A DNA stretch of 64,000 nt, from assembly GCA_052148715.1 (NCBI GenBank), contig JBKQHQ010000244.1:76843-140842 (forward strand). Direction: 5' to 3'. Of the stretch, positions 7,931-16,759 are shown in pieces; the stretch's first letter is position 1; the number at the start of each line of letters is the position of its first letter. Under the pieces are notes generated by a model, which worked only from the letters and a program-made list of their open reading frames with translations, had not been told where the DNA came from and made no database searches. Origin of the DNA: JBKQHQ01 sp052148715. GTDB lineage: Bacteria > Pseudomonadota > Alphaproteobacteria > Rhizobiales > Xanthobacteraceae. Both the position numbers and the translations under genes were made by a program.

Positions 7931-9166
7931 TTGACAACCAGAACGAGGGCATCGGGCAAGGACCGATTGCAGCAGGCCGTCGTCCGCAACCGAGCGCTCT
8001 CACGCGAAGGCATTTTGGAATTCCTGTTCGCGTGGGCATTCAAGCGGCTGGTCTATCCCCAGATTTGGGAGGATCCCGAGGTCGACATGGTGGCGCTGGC
8101 GATGACGCCGGAATGCCACGTCGTTGCGATCGCATCCGGCGGCTGCAATATCCTGTCCTACTTGACCGCCGACCCCGCCCGCATCACGGCCGTCGATCTC
8201 AGCAAAGCCCATGTCGCGCTCAACCGGCTCAAACTTGCGGCGGCGCGACACTTGCCGTCGTGGAGCTCGTTTTACCGCTTCTTCGGCGCGGCTGACGAGC
8301 CGGCCAATGTCAAGGCGTATTGGCGGTTTCTCGCCCCGCATCTCGACCCCGAGACGCGCGGCTACTGGGAGCGGCGCTCGGCGCTCGGCTACGGACGGCG
8401 GCGGATCTCGGTGTTTTCCCGCAATGTCTACCGGCACGGGCTGCTCGGCCACTTCATCGGTTTCGGCCACTTGGTGGCGCGCGCCTACGGCGTCCATCTG
8501 CCCGACGCGCTACGCGCCCGCTCGATCGACGAGCAACGCAGCTTCTTTGAGACCACGCTCGCACCTCTGTTCGACAAGCGGTTCGTGCGCTGGGCCATCG
8601 GCCGACAATTGTCGCTATACGGGCTCGGCATTCCGCCTGCGCAATACGCGGCGCTCGCCGGTGGCGGCGACATGGCGTCCGTGTTGCGCGATCGCATCGA
8701 GCGCCTGACCTGTGGCTTTAGCTTCGCCGAGAATTACTTCGCCTGGCAGGCGTTCGGCCGCTCCTACGCCGATGCGGCGGCGGGTCCGCTGCCCCCCTAT
8801 CTTTGCCGCGACCACTTCGCCTCCATTCGTGCACGGGCGGACCGGGTCGAGGTGCTCAACCGCTCCTTCACGGAATATCTGGAATCGCGGCCGGATCGAT
8901 CGCTTGATCGTTTCGTGCTGCTTGACGCCCAAGACTGGATGACCGATGCGCAGCTCAATGCTCTGTGGCGCGAGGTCACCCGTACCGCCCGGGCGGGGGC
9001 GCGCGTCATCTTCCGCACGGCCGCGGTGCCGAGCCTACTGCCGGGCCGCCTCGACGAGGCAGTGCTTCAGCGATGGCGCTACGAAGCCGAGCTCTCGGGG
9101 GATCTGACCCGGCGCGATCGCGCCGCTATCTACGGCGGCTTCCACCTGTATGTTTTCGAAAGCTGA
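7931..9166 (+). CDS. btaA: S-adenosylmethionine:diacylglycerol 3-amino-3-carboxypropyltransferase (BtaA, DUF3419)
   Basis: 411-residue DUF3419 protein. BtaA transfers the aminocarboxypropyl group of SAM to diacylglycerol, the first step to the phosphorus-free betaine lipid DGTS. Family features are an N-terminal LVYPQIWEDPEVD motif, a Rossmann-type SAM site (AIASGGCNILSYL, then ITAVDLSKAHVAL), a central helical region, and the C-terminal LLDAQDWMTDAQLNALW. TTG 7931 is preferred because a GGGGGTGG ribosome-binding site lies just upstream; an in-frame TTG at 7895 would add 12 residues. btaB follows after four bases. In Rhodobacter and Sinorhizobium these genes are induced by phosphate limitation; I found no certain Pho box here. 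Confidence 0.9.
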   Translation: MTTRTRASGKDRLQQAVVRNRALSREGILEFLFAWAFKRLVYPQIWEDPEVDMVALAMTPECHVVAIASGGCNILSYLTADPARITAVDLSKAHVALNRLKLAAARHLPSWSSFYRFFGAADEPANVKAYWRFLAPHLDPETRGYWERRSALGYGRRRISVFSRNVYRHGLLGHFIGFGHLVARAYGVHLPDALRARSIDEQRSFFETTLAPLFDKRFVRWAIGRQLSLYGLGIPPAQYAALAGGGDMASVLRDRIERLTCGFSFAENYFAWQAFGRSYADAAAGPLPPYLCRDHFASIRARADRVEVLNRSFTEYLESRPDRSLDRFVLLDAQDWMTDAQLNALWREVTRTARAGARVIFRTAAVPSLLPGRLDEAVLQRWRYEAELSGDLTRRDRAAIYGGFHLYVFES

Positions 9167-9170
9167 GCGA

Positions 9171-9827
9171 ATGCCGGCAACCGTGGCCAGCGTCGACTTG
9201 ATGGATCGGATCTACCGCCATCAGCGGCATATTTACGACATCACGCGCAAGCACTATCTGCTCGGCCGCGACCGATTGATCGACCAGCTTGCTCCGGCGG
9301 CCGCGGCCGGAGTCCTGGAGCTTGGCTGCGGCACCGGGCGCAATCTCATTCGCGCGGCGCAACGCTATCCCGGCAGGACTTTCTTTGGAATTGATGTCTC
9401 GACCGAGATGCTGACCTCCGCACGCGAGGCGATTGCGCAGGCGGGCCTATCGGCGCGCGTTTCACTCGCCCATGCCGACGTGATGGCGCTCGATACCCGC
9501 GCGCTGTTCGCACGGCCGAACTTCGAGCGCGTGTTCATCTCCTACAGCCTGTCAATGATGCCAGACTGGCAGGCGGTGCTCGATATTGCGCTCGACCTCG
9601 TGGCACTGGGCGGGCAATTGCACATTGTCGATTTCGGCCGGCAGGAAAAGCTGCCGGCGTGGTTTCGTACCGGGCTGCGCCAGTGGCTTGGCTTGTTCCA
9701 CGTGACGCCTCGCGACGATCTTGAGCCCGTGCTCACCACGTGCGTCGCGCTGCGCAACGCAACGCTCCGTGTCGAGCGGCCGTATCGTGGCTATGCGCAA
9801 TACGTCCGTGTCCGGTTGCCGGGGTGA
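9171..9827 (+). CDS. btaB: Diacylglyceryl-homoserine N-methyltransferase (BtaB)
   Basis: 218-residue class I SAM methyltransferase that trimethylates diacylglyceryl-homoserine to give DGTS. Motif I is VLELGCGTGRN (about residue 46) and the acidic end of strand 2 is FFGIDVSTEML. The N-terminal signature MDRIYRHQRHIYDITRKHYLLGRD is characteristic of BtaB. It lies four bases downstream of btaA, the usual pairing. An in-frame ATG at 9150 overlapping btaA would add seven residues, but ATG 9171 gives the typical N-terminus. The btaA-btaB pair means the cell can probably replace phospholipids with a betaine lipid. Confidence 0.88.
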   Translation: MPATVASVDLMDRIYRHQRHIYDITRKHYLLGRDRLIDQLAPAAAAGVLELGCGTGRNLIRAAQRYPGRTFFGIDVSTEMLTSAREAIAQAGLSARVSLAHADVMALDTRALFARPNFERVFISYSLSMMPDWQAVLDIALDLVALGGQLHIVDFGRQEKLPAWFRTGLRQWLGLFHVTPRDDLEPVLTTCVALRNATLRVERPYRGYAQYVRVRLPG

Positions 9828-9970
9828 ATTCGAGCTTCTGAAGGCCCGCCGTCCACGTCACCGGCATGTTCTTGCGGCTTGTCGGCACATCCCCTCGATC
9901 GACGCCAAAAATCAAGGCTTTACGCGCGCAGGGATTGTGCGAACAATGGGCTCGAAGGAACGCTCCGGGC

Positions 9971-10726
9971 ATGAATCAAGAAACCATCCTCGAAACCGAG
10001 GATCTGACCAAGGAATTTGCCGGTTTCGTCGCCGTCAATGCGGTAACGCTGCGCATCATGCGCGGCAAGATCCATGCGTTGATCGGACCCAACGGCGCCG
10101 GCAAGACCACCTGCTTCAATCTGCTGACCAAGTTTTTGAGCCCGACCCGGGGCAAGATCCTGTTCAAGGGCCGCGACATAACCGCACTCGCGCCCGCGGA
10201 TGTCGCGCGCCTCGGCATCGGGCGCTCGTTCCAGATCTCGGCCGTGTTTCCGCATTTGAGTGTGCTCGAAAATGTGCGCCTCGCGCTGCAGCGCCGGCGC
10301 GGCGGCTCGTTCGACTTCTGGCGCTCCAAACGCATCCTCGACGGCCTCAACGAGCGCGCCATGGCGCTGATCACCGACGTTGGCCTGGCGCAGTTCGCAA
10401 AGTGGACCGCGGTGGAATTGCCCTATGGGCGCAAGCGCGCACTCGAGATTGCGACGACGCTGGCGCTTGATCCGGAAATGCTCCTGCTCGACGAGCCGAT
10501 GGCCGGCATGGGCCACGAGGACATCGAGCGGATCAGCGCCTTGATCAGGTCGGTGGCTGTCGATCGGACCGTGCTGATGGTCGAGCATAATTTGAGCGTC
10601 GTTGCCAACCTGTCGGATACCATCACGGTGCTCACCCGCGGTCGTATCCTCGCCGAGGGCGACTACAAGGCGATCTCGGCCGACCCGAAGGTGCGCGAGG
10701 CCTATCTCGGAGTGGGCCATGCTTGA
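9971..10726 (+). CDS. livG: Branched-chain amino acid-type ABC transporter ATP-binding protein LivG
   Basis: 251-residue ABC ATPase of the LivG type. Walker A is GPNGAGKTTCFN, followed by LTKFLSPTRG, and the LivG-typical GIGRSFQISAVFP after the Q-loop. The signature region (usually LSYG) reads LPYGRKRALEIA, Walker B is LLLDEPMAGM, and the switch histidine is in MVEHNLSVV. The start at ATG 9971 (MNQETILE) is preferred over an upstream frame extension to 9866, because the conserved domain begins immediately and GAAGGA lies 11-12 bp before it. It overlaps livF by 8 bp and is first in the order livG-F-K-H-M. The substrate class (amino acid, amide or other small polar compound) cannot be fixed from the ATPase. 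Confidence 0.9.
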   Translation: MNQETILETEDLTKEFAGFVAVNAVTLRIMRGKIHALIGPNGAGKTTCFNLLTKFLSPTRGKILFKGRDITALAPADVARLGIGRSFQISAVFPHLSVLENVRLALQRRRGGSFDFWRSKRILDGLNERAMALITDVGLAQFAKWTAVELPYGRKRALEIATTLALDPEMLLLDEPMAGMGHEDIERISALIRSVAVDRTVLMVEHNLSVVANLSDTITVLTRGRILAEGDYKAISADPKVREAYLGVGHA

Positions 10727-11450
10727 GCAGGCCCAAAGCGCGGCGACGGGCACGGCGCTCCTCGGGGTCAAGGACCTGCACGCCTGGTACGGCGAGTCGC
10801 ACATCCTGCATGGCGTCGATTTCGAGGTGCAGCCGGGGGAGGTCGTGACCCTGCTCGGACGCAACGGCGCCGGTAAGACCACGACGCTGAAATCGATCAT
10901 GGGCATTGTCGGCCGCCGCATCGGCTCGGTCCGCTTCGAAGGCCGGGAACTGATCAGCCTGACCTCGGACCAGATCGCCCGTGCCGGCCTTGCCTTCTGT
11001 CCTGAGGAACGCGGCATATTCTCGAGCCTCAGCGTTGAGGAAAATCTGCTCCTGCCGCCGCAGATCCGGCATGGCGGCCTCACCCTCGAGCGCATTTTCG
11101 CGCTGTTTCCCAATCTCAAGGAGCGCCTTGCGAGCCAAGGTACGAAACTGTCCGGCGGCGAGCAGCAGATGTTGGCGATCGCGCGCATCCTGCGCACCGG
11201 GGCGAGGCTGCTGCTGCTCGACGAGCCGACCGAAGGCCTGGCACCGGTGATCATTCAGCAGATCGGCAACACCATCGGCATGCTGAAGACGCAAGGCTTC
11301 ACGATTCTCCTGGTGGAGCAGAATTTTCGCTTCGCCTCAACCGTCGCCGACCGCTACTACGTCATGGAGCACGGGCGGATCGTGGATCTATTCGCGAATT
11401 CTGAGCTCGATGCTAATCTCGGTAAGCTGCACGAGTATCTCGGCGTGTGA
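10719..11450 (+). CDS. livF: Branched-chain amino acid-type ABC transporter ATP-binding protein LivF
   Basis: 243-residue partner ATPase. Walker A is GRNGAGKTTTLKSIMG, the signature LSGGEQQMLAIAR, Walker B LLLLDEPTEGLAP, and the switch histidine region here reads LLVEQNF, with Gln in place of His as is usual in LivF. The LivF marker FCPEERGIFSSLSVEENL is present. ATG 10719 lies inside the end of livG, giving translational coupling. It forms the cytoplasmic heterodimer with LivG under the LivH/LivM permeases. Confidence 0.9.
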   Translation: MLEQAQSAATGTALLGVKDLHAWYGESHILHGVDFEVQPGEVVTLLGRNGAGKTTTLKSIMGIVGRRIGSVRFEGRELISLTSDQIARAGLAFCPEERGIFSSLSVEENLLLPPQIRHGGLTLERIFALFPNLKERLASQGTKLSGGEQQMLAIARILRTGARLLLLDEPTEGLAPVIIQQIGNTIGMLKTQGFTILLVEQNFRFASTVADRYYVMEHGRIVDLFANSELDANLGKLHEYLGV

Positions 11451-11489
11451 TCAAACGCGAACGCCGCAAGAACGGCAGGAGGAACGGAC

Positions 11490-12692
11490 ATGCAACGGTT
11501 ATTCGGTTCGATCGCGCTGATCGCCCTGCTTGCGGGCGGATCGGCGCAAGGGCAAGTTGCGGTGAGGATCGGTGTCCTGAGCGATATGTCCGGCCTTTAC
11601 TCGGATATCGGCGGGCCTGGCTCGGTTCTGGCGGCGAAGATGGCGGTCGACGATTTCGGCGCGGCCCAGAAGGGCCTGAATGTCGAGATCGTTAGCGCCG
11701 ACCACCAGAACAAGTCGGACGTAGGCTCAAGCATCAGCCGTCAATGGTACGATGTCGACAAGGTCGACGTCATCGTCGACGTGCCGAACTCCGGCGTGGC
11801 GCTGGCCGTCAGCGCCATTACGCAAGAAAAGAATAAGGTGTTCTTGGTTTCCGGCGCCGCCGCGTCCGACCTAACGGGCGCCAAGTGTACACCCAACACC
11901 ATCCATTGGACCTATGATACCTGGTCGCTCGCCAACGGGACCGGGAAGGCGATCGTGAAGAACGGTGGCGACACCTGGTTTTTCCTCACCTCCGACTATG
12001 CGTTCGGCCACGCGCTCGAGCGCGACACTTCCGCCGTCGTAGTGGCCAACGGAGGAAAGGTGCTAGGCGCTGTGCGCCATCCGATAAACAGCAGCGATTT
12101 CTCGTCTTACCTGCTGCAAGCGCAAACGTCGAAGGCCAAGGTCATCGGCCTTGCCAATGCGGGCGGTGACACCATCAACTCGATCAAGCAGGCTGCCGAG
12201 TTCGGCATTGTCAAGGGTGGGCAGAAGCTCGCCGGCCTGTTGGTGTTCATCTCCGACGTGCACGCGCTGGGCCTGCCAACGGCGCAAGGCCTCAATCTAA
12301 CCGGAGCCTGGTATTGGGACGCGAACGATGCCAATCGCGCCTTCGGCAAGAAATTTGAGGCCGCGAACGGCGGCAAATATCCCACGATGGTGCAGGCCGG
12401 CGTCTATTCCGCGGTCACGCACTATCTCAAGGCGGTGGAGGCCCTTAAGAACGCGGCCGACGGCAAGGCGGTGGTCGCCAAGATGAAGGAGATGCCGACC
12501 GATGATCCCCTGTTCGGGAAGGGCACCGTTCGCGCCGACGGCCGCAAGATCCACGACATGTATCTCTTCGAGGTGAAGAAGCCCGAGGAGTCAAGGTATC
12601 CGTGGGATTACTACAAGGTGCTCACCACGATCCCGGCGGCTGAGGCGTTCCGTCCGCTGAGCGAAGGCGGTTGTCCACTCGTGAAGAGCTGA
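11490..12692 (+). CDS. ABC transporter substrate-binding protein (LivK-like, Peripla_BP_6)
   Basis: 400-residue periplasmic binding protein with a cleavable signal peptide (hydrophobic IALIALLAGGSAQG, cleavage expected near residue 22) followed by VAVRIGVLSDMSGLYSD, the standard start of Peripla_BP_6 lobes. The second lobe is marked by DTWFFLTSDYAFGHALE. Such proteins bind branched-chain amino acids, amides, urea or aromatic acids. The sequence resembles the divergent rhizobial group more than LivJ/LivK of E. coli, so the ligand is left open. It lies 39 bp after livF and is followed by a hairpin terminator before livH, an arrangement that can raise binding-protein mRNA over permease mRNA. Confidence 0.88.
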   Translation: MQRLFGSIALIALLAGGSAQGQVAVRIGVLSDMSGLYSDIGGPGSVLAAKMAVDDFGAAQKGLNVEIVSADHQNKSDVGSSISRQWYDVDKVDVIVDVPNSGVALAVSAITQEKNKVFLVSGAAASDLTGAKCTPNTIHWTYDTWSLANGTGKAIVKNGGDTWFFLTSDYAFGHALERDTSAVVVANGGKVLGAVRHPINSSDFSSYLLQAQTSKAKVIGLANAGGDTINSIKQAAEFGIVKGGQKLAGLLVFISDVHALGLPTAQGLNLTGAWYWDANDANRAFGKKFEAANGGKYPTMVQAGVYSAVTHYLKAVEALKNAADGKAVVAKMKEMPTDDPLFGKGTVRADGRKIHDMYLFEVKKPEESRYPWDYYKVLTTIPAAEAFRPLSEGGCPLVKS

Positions 12693-12709
12693 TCGAATAT
12701 CGTGAATTG

Positions 12710-12734
12710 AAGGCCAGCCTTGCGCTGGCCTTTT
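12710..12734 (+). terminator. Rho-independent-type hairpin after the substrate-binding protein gene
   Basis: Perfect 9-bp stem AAGGCCAGC / GCTGGCCTT with a 5-nt loop, continuing into a short run of four T (two in the stem). It lies 17 bp after the binding-protein stop and immediately before the likely livH start. The short T-run suggests partial termination, as is common between binding-protein and permease genes of ABC operons. Confidence 0.7.
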
Positions 12735-12736
12735 GG

Positions 12737-13654
12737 ATGCTGCGCATGCTCGACATCTTCGGCCTGTTTGAGCGATTGGCCAGCCTGCCGTCGCAGGCGT
12801 GGTTCAGCCAGCTTCTGCTCGGCCTGATCAACGGCTCGTTCTATGCCCTTCTGAGCCTGGGGCTCGCCGTCATCTTCGGCATGCTCAACGTCATCAACTT
12901 CACGCACGGTGCCCAATATATGCTGGGCGCCTTCACCGCCTACTGGCTACTGCAGCATGTTGGTGTCGGCTATTGGCCCGCGCTCCTGATTGCGCCGATC
13001 GTCGTCGGTGTGACCGGCATCCTCATCGAGCGGTTGCTGCTCCAGCACCTCTACAAGCTCGACCATCTATACGGATTGCTGCTGACCTTCGGCCTCGCCC
13101 TCATCATCGAGGGCGTTTTTCGCAATTACTTCGGATCGTCCGGATTGCCCTACCGAGTGCCGGACTCGCTGCAGGGCCGCCAAGACCTCGGCTTCATGGT
13201 CATGCCAATCTACCGCGGCTGGGTCATCCTGCTCTCCGTTGTGGTGTGTTTCGGCACCTGGTTCGTGATCGAGCGCACGCGGCTTGGCGCCTATCTGCGC
13301 GCCGCCACCGAGAACCCGACGTTGGTGCGTGCGTTCGGCATCAACGTGCCGCGCATGATCACGATCACCTACGGCTTCGGCGTTGGCCTTGCGGCGCTCG
13401 CCGGCGTCATGGCGGCGCCGATCTACAACGTGAGCCCGCAGATGGGCGCCGACCTCATCATCGTCGTCTTCGCCGTGGTCGTTATCGGCGGCATGGGCTC
13501 GATCATGGGCGCGATCGTCACCGGCTTTGCGCTCGGGGTCGTCGAGGGCTTGACCAAGGTGGTCTTTCCCGAGGCGTCGAACACGGTGATCTTCGTCATT
13601 ATGGTGGTCGTCCTCCTCATCCGACCGGCCGGGCTGTTCGGACGGGCCGTCTGA
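12737..13654 (+). CDS. livH: Branched-chain amino acid-type ABC transporter permease LivH
   Basis: 305-residue inner-membrane permease. The opening LLLGLINGSFYALLSLGLAVIFGMLNVINFTHG region is the LivH hallmark (SxYALxxLGL, then NxxHG). About eight helices follow, with the EAA-like cytoplasmic loop around ERTRLGAYLRAATENPTLVRAFGIN. The start is uncertain: TTG 12671 overlaps the previous gene and would place the terminator hairpin inside the coding region, while ATG 12737 or 12746 begins right after the hairpin but has little ribosome-binding site. ATG 12737 is used here. It ends one base before the ATG of livM. Confidence 0.88.
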   Translation: MLRMLDIFGLFERLASLPSQAWFSQLLLGLINGSFYALLSLGLAVIFGMLNVINFTHGAQYMLGAFTAYWLLQHVGVGYWPALLIAPIVVGVTGILIERLLLQHLYKLDHLYGLLLTFGLALIIEGVFRNYFGSSGLPYRVPDSLQGRQDLGFMVMPIYRGWVILLSVVVCFGTWFVIERTRLGAYLRAATENPTLVRAFGINVPRMITITYGFGVGLAALAGVMAAPIYNVSPQMGADLIIVVFAVVVIGGMGSIMGAIVTGFALGVVEGLTKVVFPEASNTVIFVIMVVVLLIRPAGLFGRAV

Positions 13655-13655
13655 T

Positions 13656-14627
13656 ATGGAACGCGTGGCTGACCCGCTTGAAGCCGACGCTGCTCAGCCT
13701 CTGCGCCAATGGAGCGAGCCGATCGCGTTTGGCGTCATGACACTCGCGCTGCTGATCGCGCCGGCCTTCGTCTACCCGGTGTTCCTGATGAAGGCACTGT
13801 GCTTTGCGCTGTTTGCCTGCGCCTTCAACCTGCTGATCGGCTTTGTCGGGCTCTTGTCCTTCGGCCACGCTCTGTTTTTCGGTTGGGCGAGCTATGTCAG
13901 CGCTTATACGGCCAAGGCTTGGGGGGTGCCGCCCGAGCTGGCGATCATCATGGGCACGGCCGTCGGCGGCGGATTGGGCCTCATCGCCGGCCTCGTGGCG
14001 ATAAGGCGGCAGGGCATCTACTTCGCCATGATCACGCTCGCCCTGGCGCAGATGATGTATTTCTTTGCCCTGCAGGCGCGCTTCACCGGCGGTGAGGATG
14101 GGATTCAGGCGGTCCCGCGCGGTCGCCTGCTGGGGCTGATCGACTTGTCGGACCCGATCGCGATGTATTTGACCGTGGTCGCTATTTTTCTCGCAGCGTT
14201 TCTGCTGATCTACCGCATCATCAATTCACCCTTCGGGGAGGTGCTCAAGGGCATCCGTGAGAACGAGCCGCGCGCCATCTCGCTCGGCTACAAGACCGAC
14301 CGCTACAAGCTCTTGGCCTTCGTGTTGTCGGCGACGCTCGCCGGGCTTGCCGGCGGCACCAAGGCTCTCGTGGTGCAGCTTGCCTCGCTCACCGACGTCA
14401 ATTGGCCGATGTCGGGCGAGGTTGTGCTGATGACGCTCGTCGGCGGTCTTGGCACCATCTTCGGACCCCTCGTCGGCGCTTTCACCATTGCCGCCATGGA
14501 ATATTATCTGGCTTCATCCGGCCAATGGGTTTCCGTGATTCAAGGGAGCATCTTCGTCGCCTGCGTGATGCTTTTTCGGCGCGGCCTCGTCGGCGAATTG
14601 GCGCATGTGCTGCGCATCAAGCTCTGA
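13656..14627 (+). CDS. livM: Branched-chain amino acid-type ABC transporter permease LivM
   Basis: 323-residue second permease of the importer. LivM features are LCFALFACAFNLLIGFVGLLSFGHALFFG near residues 48-76, the loop INSPFGEVLKGIRENEPRAISLGY, and the terminal GGLGTIFGPLVGA segment. It starts one base after livH and is the last gene of the cassette. All five components of the importer are therefore present and look intact. Confidence 0.9.
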   Translation: MERVADPLEADAAQPLRQWSEPIAFGVMTLALLIAPAFVYPVFLMKALCFALFACAFNLLIGFVGLLSFGHALFFGWASYVSAYTAKAWGVPPELAIIMGTAVGGGLGLIAGLVAIRRQGIYFAMITLALAQMMYFFALQARFTGGEDGIQAVPRGRLLGLIDLSDPIAMYLTVVAIFLAAFLLIYRIINSPFGEVLKGIRENEPRAISLGYKTDRYKLLAFVLSATLAGLAGGTKALVVQLASLTDVNWPMSGEVVLMTLVGGLGTIFGPLVGAFTIAAMEYYLASSGQWVSVIQGSIFVACVMLFRRGLVGELAHVLRIKL

Positions 14628-14763
14628 TCGACCGGTAAGTAGTCTAAGTTATACCCAGTCTTATCCACAAAGTTAGGATCGCGCTTGTCCCATTGCTGAC
14701 TCTCCTCGGCGGGGTCAGTATCTCGCTACCATTGGTGCAGCAGCGTTGGGTAACAGTGTCAGC

Positions 14764-14988
14764 ATGTCGGCTCAATCTTCCTCGCCTCCACATGAAACCG
14801 TCGCGCAGAAATGGCGCGCGCTTGCCGAGCGTCGTCGCGCGCATTTCGTCGAGCTCTATCGCAGCGGACGCTGGACGCACTATTATACGCGCGACCAGTT
14901 CGCCGCTCGGCTCCGTGAAGTCATTGATGCTGCCGATACTTGGGCGAGGCTTGCCCCCAACGCCGCGAGCGGGCAACCGTCCCCGTAG
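14764..14988 (+). CDS. Small conserved rhizobial protein (TIGR03809-like)
   Basis: 74-residue hydrophilic protein. The pattern ETVAQKWRALAERRRAHFVELYRSGRWTHYY-TxxxF-xxREVIDAADTW is what I recall for the TIGR03809 family, found mainly in Bradyrhizobium and Rhodopseudomonas relatives and of unknown function. No membrane segment or signal peptide. ATG 14764 is used; a TTG at 14746 would add six residues. It stands alone, 136 bp after livM. The family match is from memory, hence the moderate confidence. Confidence 0.65.
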   Translation: MSAQSSSPPHETVAQKWRALAERRRAHFVELYRSGRWTHYYTRDQFAARLREVIDAADTWARLAPNAASGQPSP

Positions 14989-15182
14989 ATAAACAGGCTT
15001 TTGCCTTCGTGACTCCTAAGTCGGTTGTTGCCGGCCGAGGACGGCACACGATCGGCGGCCATAGGGAACGCAGGGCTTCGTCCGGGCGAGGCTAAGGAGT
15101 CGCGCCGACGGCAAGGAAATGGGCTAGGATTGCGCCCACGGCCACCGAGATTACGTTCCTCTGCGGGTCGCAGGAGTCATGC

Positions 15183-15506
15183 ATGCGAGAGATAGTGCTG
15201 GCAGTCGTGGTGGTGGTTGGTGCTTGCGCATCGGCCTTGGCCATTGATGACAAAGCCGAGCGGCGCGGCGAGGCACTGCTCAGCAAGAACTGCGCGTCTT
15301 GTCATGCGATCGGCCGTAGCGGCACGAGCCCGCATCCGCAGGCGCCGGCCTTTCGCACGCTCGGGCAGCGTTATCCGGTCGACTCCCTCGAGGAGGCGCT
15401 CGCCGAGGGAATCATCTCGGGCCACCCCGATATGCCGGAGTTCACCTTCGACGCCCCCGAAGTCGGAGCCATCATCGCCTATCTCGAATCCATCCAGGAG
15501 CCGTAG
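15183..15506 (+). CDS. Small monohaem c-type cytochrome
   Basis: 107 residues. A signal peptide (REIVLAVVVVVGACASALA) is followed by a class I cytochrome c fold with the haem-binding motif CASCH at residues 37-41. The probable distal methionine is in HPDMPEF (about residue 87), and the C-terminal helix is GAIIAYLESIQ. It should be exported and matured in the periplasm, carrying single electrons between dehydrogenases and oxidases. No partner oxidoreductase adjoins it, so its partner is unknown. Rhizobial genomes often hold many such stand-alone small cytochromes. Confidence 0.85.
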   Translation: MREIVLAVVVVVGACASALAIDDKAERRGEALLSKNCASCHAIGRSGTSPHPQAPAFRTLGQRYPVDSLEEALAEGIISGHPDMPEFTFDAPEVGAIIAYLESIQEP

Positions 15507-15661
15507 CGGCGCTGCCTACGCGCCTCGACGGGAGCTTCCGGCCAAATCCTCGCGTTTAGGAAGCCCGGGGAGGCGCGAAGCCTCGTGATCCGGCGAGGCC
15601 GTGCGGGATTGCGCTTCGCGCCGCCCCGGCTACAACGCCTTCGCAGAGTGGGGGGCTTCGT

Positions 15662-16759
15662 ATGAGCGCGCTATTTTCGCCGATCCAGCTTGCCGATCTC
15701 GGGCTGGATAATCGCATCGTCGTGTCGCCGATGTGCCAGTACAGCGCTGATGACGGCTGCGCCAATGATTGGCATCTCACGCATCTCGGTATGTTGGCGA
15801 ATTCCGGCGCCTCTCTCCTCGTCCTCGAGGCGACCGGCGTCGAGCGCAGCGGCCGCATCACCCACGGCTGCCTCGGCCTTTACTCGGACGCGTGCGAGGC
15901 CGCGCTTGAGCGTGTCATCGCCCATTGCCGACGCATCGGCAGTGCGAAGCTCGGCATCCAGCTCGCCCACGCGGGCCGCAAGGCGTCCTCGCGCCGTCCC
16001 TGGGAAGGCGGCCAGGGCCTGCGTGCAGGCGAAGACCCTTGGGAGACGATTGCGCCGACCGGGCTCGCCTTCGGCCCCGAGTGGCGGGCGCCGCGGGCGA
16101 TGGAGGCGGGTGATTTCGACCGGGTGCGTGAAGCCTTCGTGAAAGCGGCCAGTCGAGCGGTGCGTCTTGGCTTCGATGCGGTCGAGTTGCACGCGGCGCA
16201 CGGCTATTTGCTGCATAGCTGCCTGTCGCCGATATCCAATCAGCGCACTGATCGCTACGGCGGCTCGCCGGAGGCGCGCATGCGCTTTCCGCTCGAAGTG
16301 GCGGCGGCGGTCCGCTCGGTCATGCCGCGGGAGATACCGCTCGGCGCTCGCCTCACCGGCAGCGATTGGCGCGATGGCGGGCTGACCGTCGCGGACGCCA
16401 TCCGCTTCGCCAAGGCGCTGAAGGACGCGGGGCTCGATTACGTCTGCGTCTCGTCGGGCGGGATTACCTCCGACACCCGCAACCCGACCGGTCCCGGATA
16501 CAATGCGGAATTGGCCGAGGGCGTGCGCCGCGAGGTACCGATGCCAACCCGGGTCGTTGGGCTTATCGTCACGCCGCAGCAAGCCGAGGCCGTCATTGCA
16601 GAGGGGAAGGCCGATATGGTGGCGCTGGCGCGTGCCATGCTTGATGACCCGCACTGGGGCTGGCATGCCGCGCAGGCGCTCGGCGGTGAGGTGAAAGCTC
16701 CGCTCCAATATCAGCGCGCCGCCCCCAAGCTATGGCCTGCAGCGCGGCATCGGCGCTGA
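15662..16759 (+). CDS. NADH:flavin oxidoreductase / Old Yellow Enzyme family protein (YqjM type)
   Basis: 365-residue FMN-dependent TIM barrel. YqjM/XenA-type signatures are the N-terminal RIVVSPMCQYSA (residues ~19-29, including the cysteine that tunes the flavin in class III OYEs), QLAHAGRKAS (~101-110), the catalytic pair in ELHAAHGYLL (~177-186), and SNQRTDRYGGSPEARMRFPLEV. Such enzymes reduce activated C=C bonds of enals, enones or nitro compounds with NAD(P)H. It resembles the C-terminal half of the bifunctional protein at 41472-43817. It appears monocistronic. Confidence 0.9.
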   Translation: MSALFSPIQLADLGLDNRIVVSPMCQYSADDGCANDWHLTHLGMLANSGASLLVLEATGVERSGRITHGCLGLYSDACEAALERVIAHCRRIGSAKLGIQLAHAGRKASSRRPWEGGQGLRAGEDPWETIAPTGLAFGPEWRAPRAMEAGDFDRVREAFVKAASRAVRLGFDAVELHAAHGYLLHSCLSPISNQRTDRYGGSPEARMRFPLEVAAAVRSVMPREIPLGARLTGSDWRDGGLTVADAIRFAKALKDAGLDYVCVSSGGITSDTRNPTGPGYNAELAEGVRREVPMPTRVVGLIVTPQQAEAVIAEGKADMVALARAMLDDPHWGWHAAQALGGEVKAPLQYQRAAPKLWPAARHRR

